From Micropterus salmoides (Eukaryota > Chordata > Actinopteri > Centrarchiformes > Centrarchidae): a DNA stretch of 64,000 nucleotides. This document shows, in pieces, positions 63,697 through 64,000 of this stretch. The position numbers and the translations under genes were made by a program. The stretch is from NCBI RefSeq assembly GCF_014851395.1, contig NW_024040152.1, positions 21,748,644 through 21,812,643 of the forward strand. Direction: 5' to 3'. How positions within the stretch are numbered: the stretch's first letter is position 1; each line of letters opens with the position of its first letter. Below the pieces are notes generated by a model that saw nothing but the letters and a program-made list of their open reading frames with translations, had not been told where the DNA came from and made no database searches.

Positions 63697-64000
63697 TTTA
63701 TGGGTCAAATTTGTCCATTTGTCAATGCCAAATTTTATAAAATTGTCTGAGGCCGGGCAGTTACTTGGTATTTTTAAGCATGTCCATATCAGGCAACTAA
63801 ATCCTTATTTACACAACTTCAGGGTTCCCGTGGCCCCCTAAAAGGTATTAAAAAGAAAAAATAAAATAAAATCATGGATAATAAGGTCATAAATTGTCTT
63901 AAATTTACCGTAAATATGCTGTAATTTTGTGATGGTGCGTTTAAGGTTGGTGGGAAAATTGTCACACACTGTGGCCTACTACCATAAAACATCTTAAAAG
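63697..64000 (+). other. mtbp intron 14 sequence, window end
   Basis: AT-rich intron with no exon recognised. The next mtbp exon must lie to the right of the window. Confidence 0.4.

Overview
The window is vertebrate nuclear DNA, almost certainly from a ray-finned (percomorph-like) teleost. Genes are split into many short exons with GT-AG introns. The repeats are typical of fish genomes: CR1/L2 LINE tails ending in GATTCTG repeats, hAT-like elements with 8-bp target duplications, a Penelope-like element, and many CA/GT microsatellites. I found no bacterial, viral or plasmid features. Most short open frames in the window are chance or antisense frames.

Four protein-coding genes were rebuilt exon by exon, with intron phases agreeing at every junction. 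(1) 59-2779, minus: the 5' coding part of an NDRG-family gene, closest to ndrg1, running off the left edge. (2) 17143-19124, plus: a complete five-exon ptp4a3 (PRL-3 phosphatase), with a probable 5'UTR exon at 14701-15187 carrying upstream ORFs and a perfect 19-bp hairpin in its 3'UTR. (3) 25028-37440, plus: a complete 24-exon zfat (AT-hook plus about 19 C2H2 fingers, 1226 codons before the stop as modelled). (4) 38991-60274, plus: the first 14 coding exons of mtbp (MDM2-binding protein), running off the right edge. The human orthologues of all four lie on 8q24, so this is a compacted piece of conserved synteny.

Between the genes: 2780-14700 is mostly unannotated intergenic DNA with two MITE-like repeats. 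19125-25027 holds the ptp4a3 3'UTR, a LINE nested inside an older MITE, and a minisatellite of about 20 units (23655-24625) ending only about 400 bp before the zfat start codon. 37441-38990 is the short zfat-mtbp spacer, with two repeats and a small MITE in the mtbp promoter region. The mtbp introns are the main reservoir of transposons: hAT-like copies, a Tc1-like fossil, an L2 fossil, and a 2.06-kb Penelope-like insertion at 61620-63679 with a 17-bp target-site duplication.

I did not find a clearly new biological system. The observations most worth following are: the higher-order minisatellite packed with GATA-like and TAATC/GATTA motifs next to the zfat promoter; an 83-bp segment near the zfat 3' end that is either a micro-intron or a frameshift; the Penelope-like element with inverted arms, hammerhead-like cores and a changed reverse-transcriptase motif; the ptp4a3 UTR elements; and the UG-repeat tracts touching mtbp splice sites.
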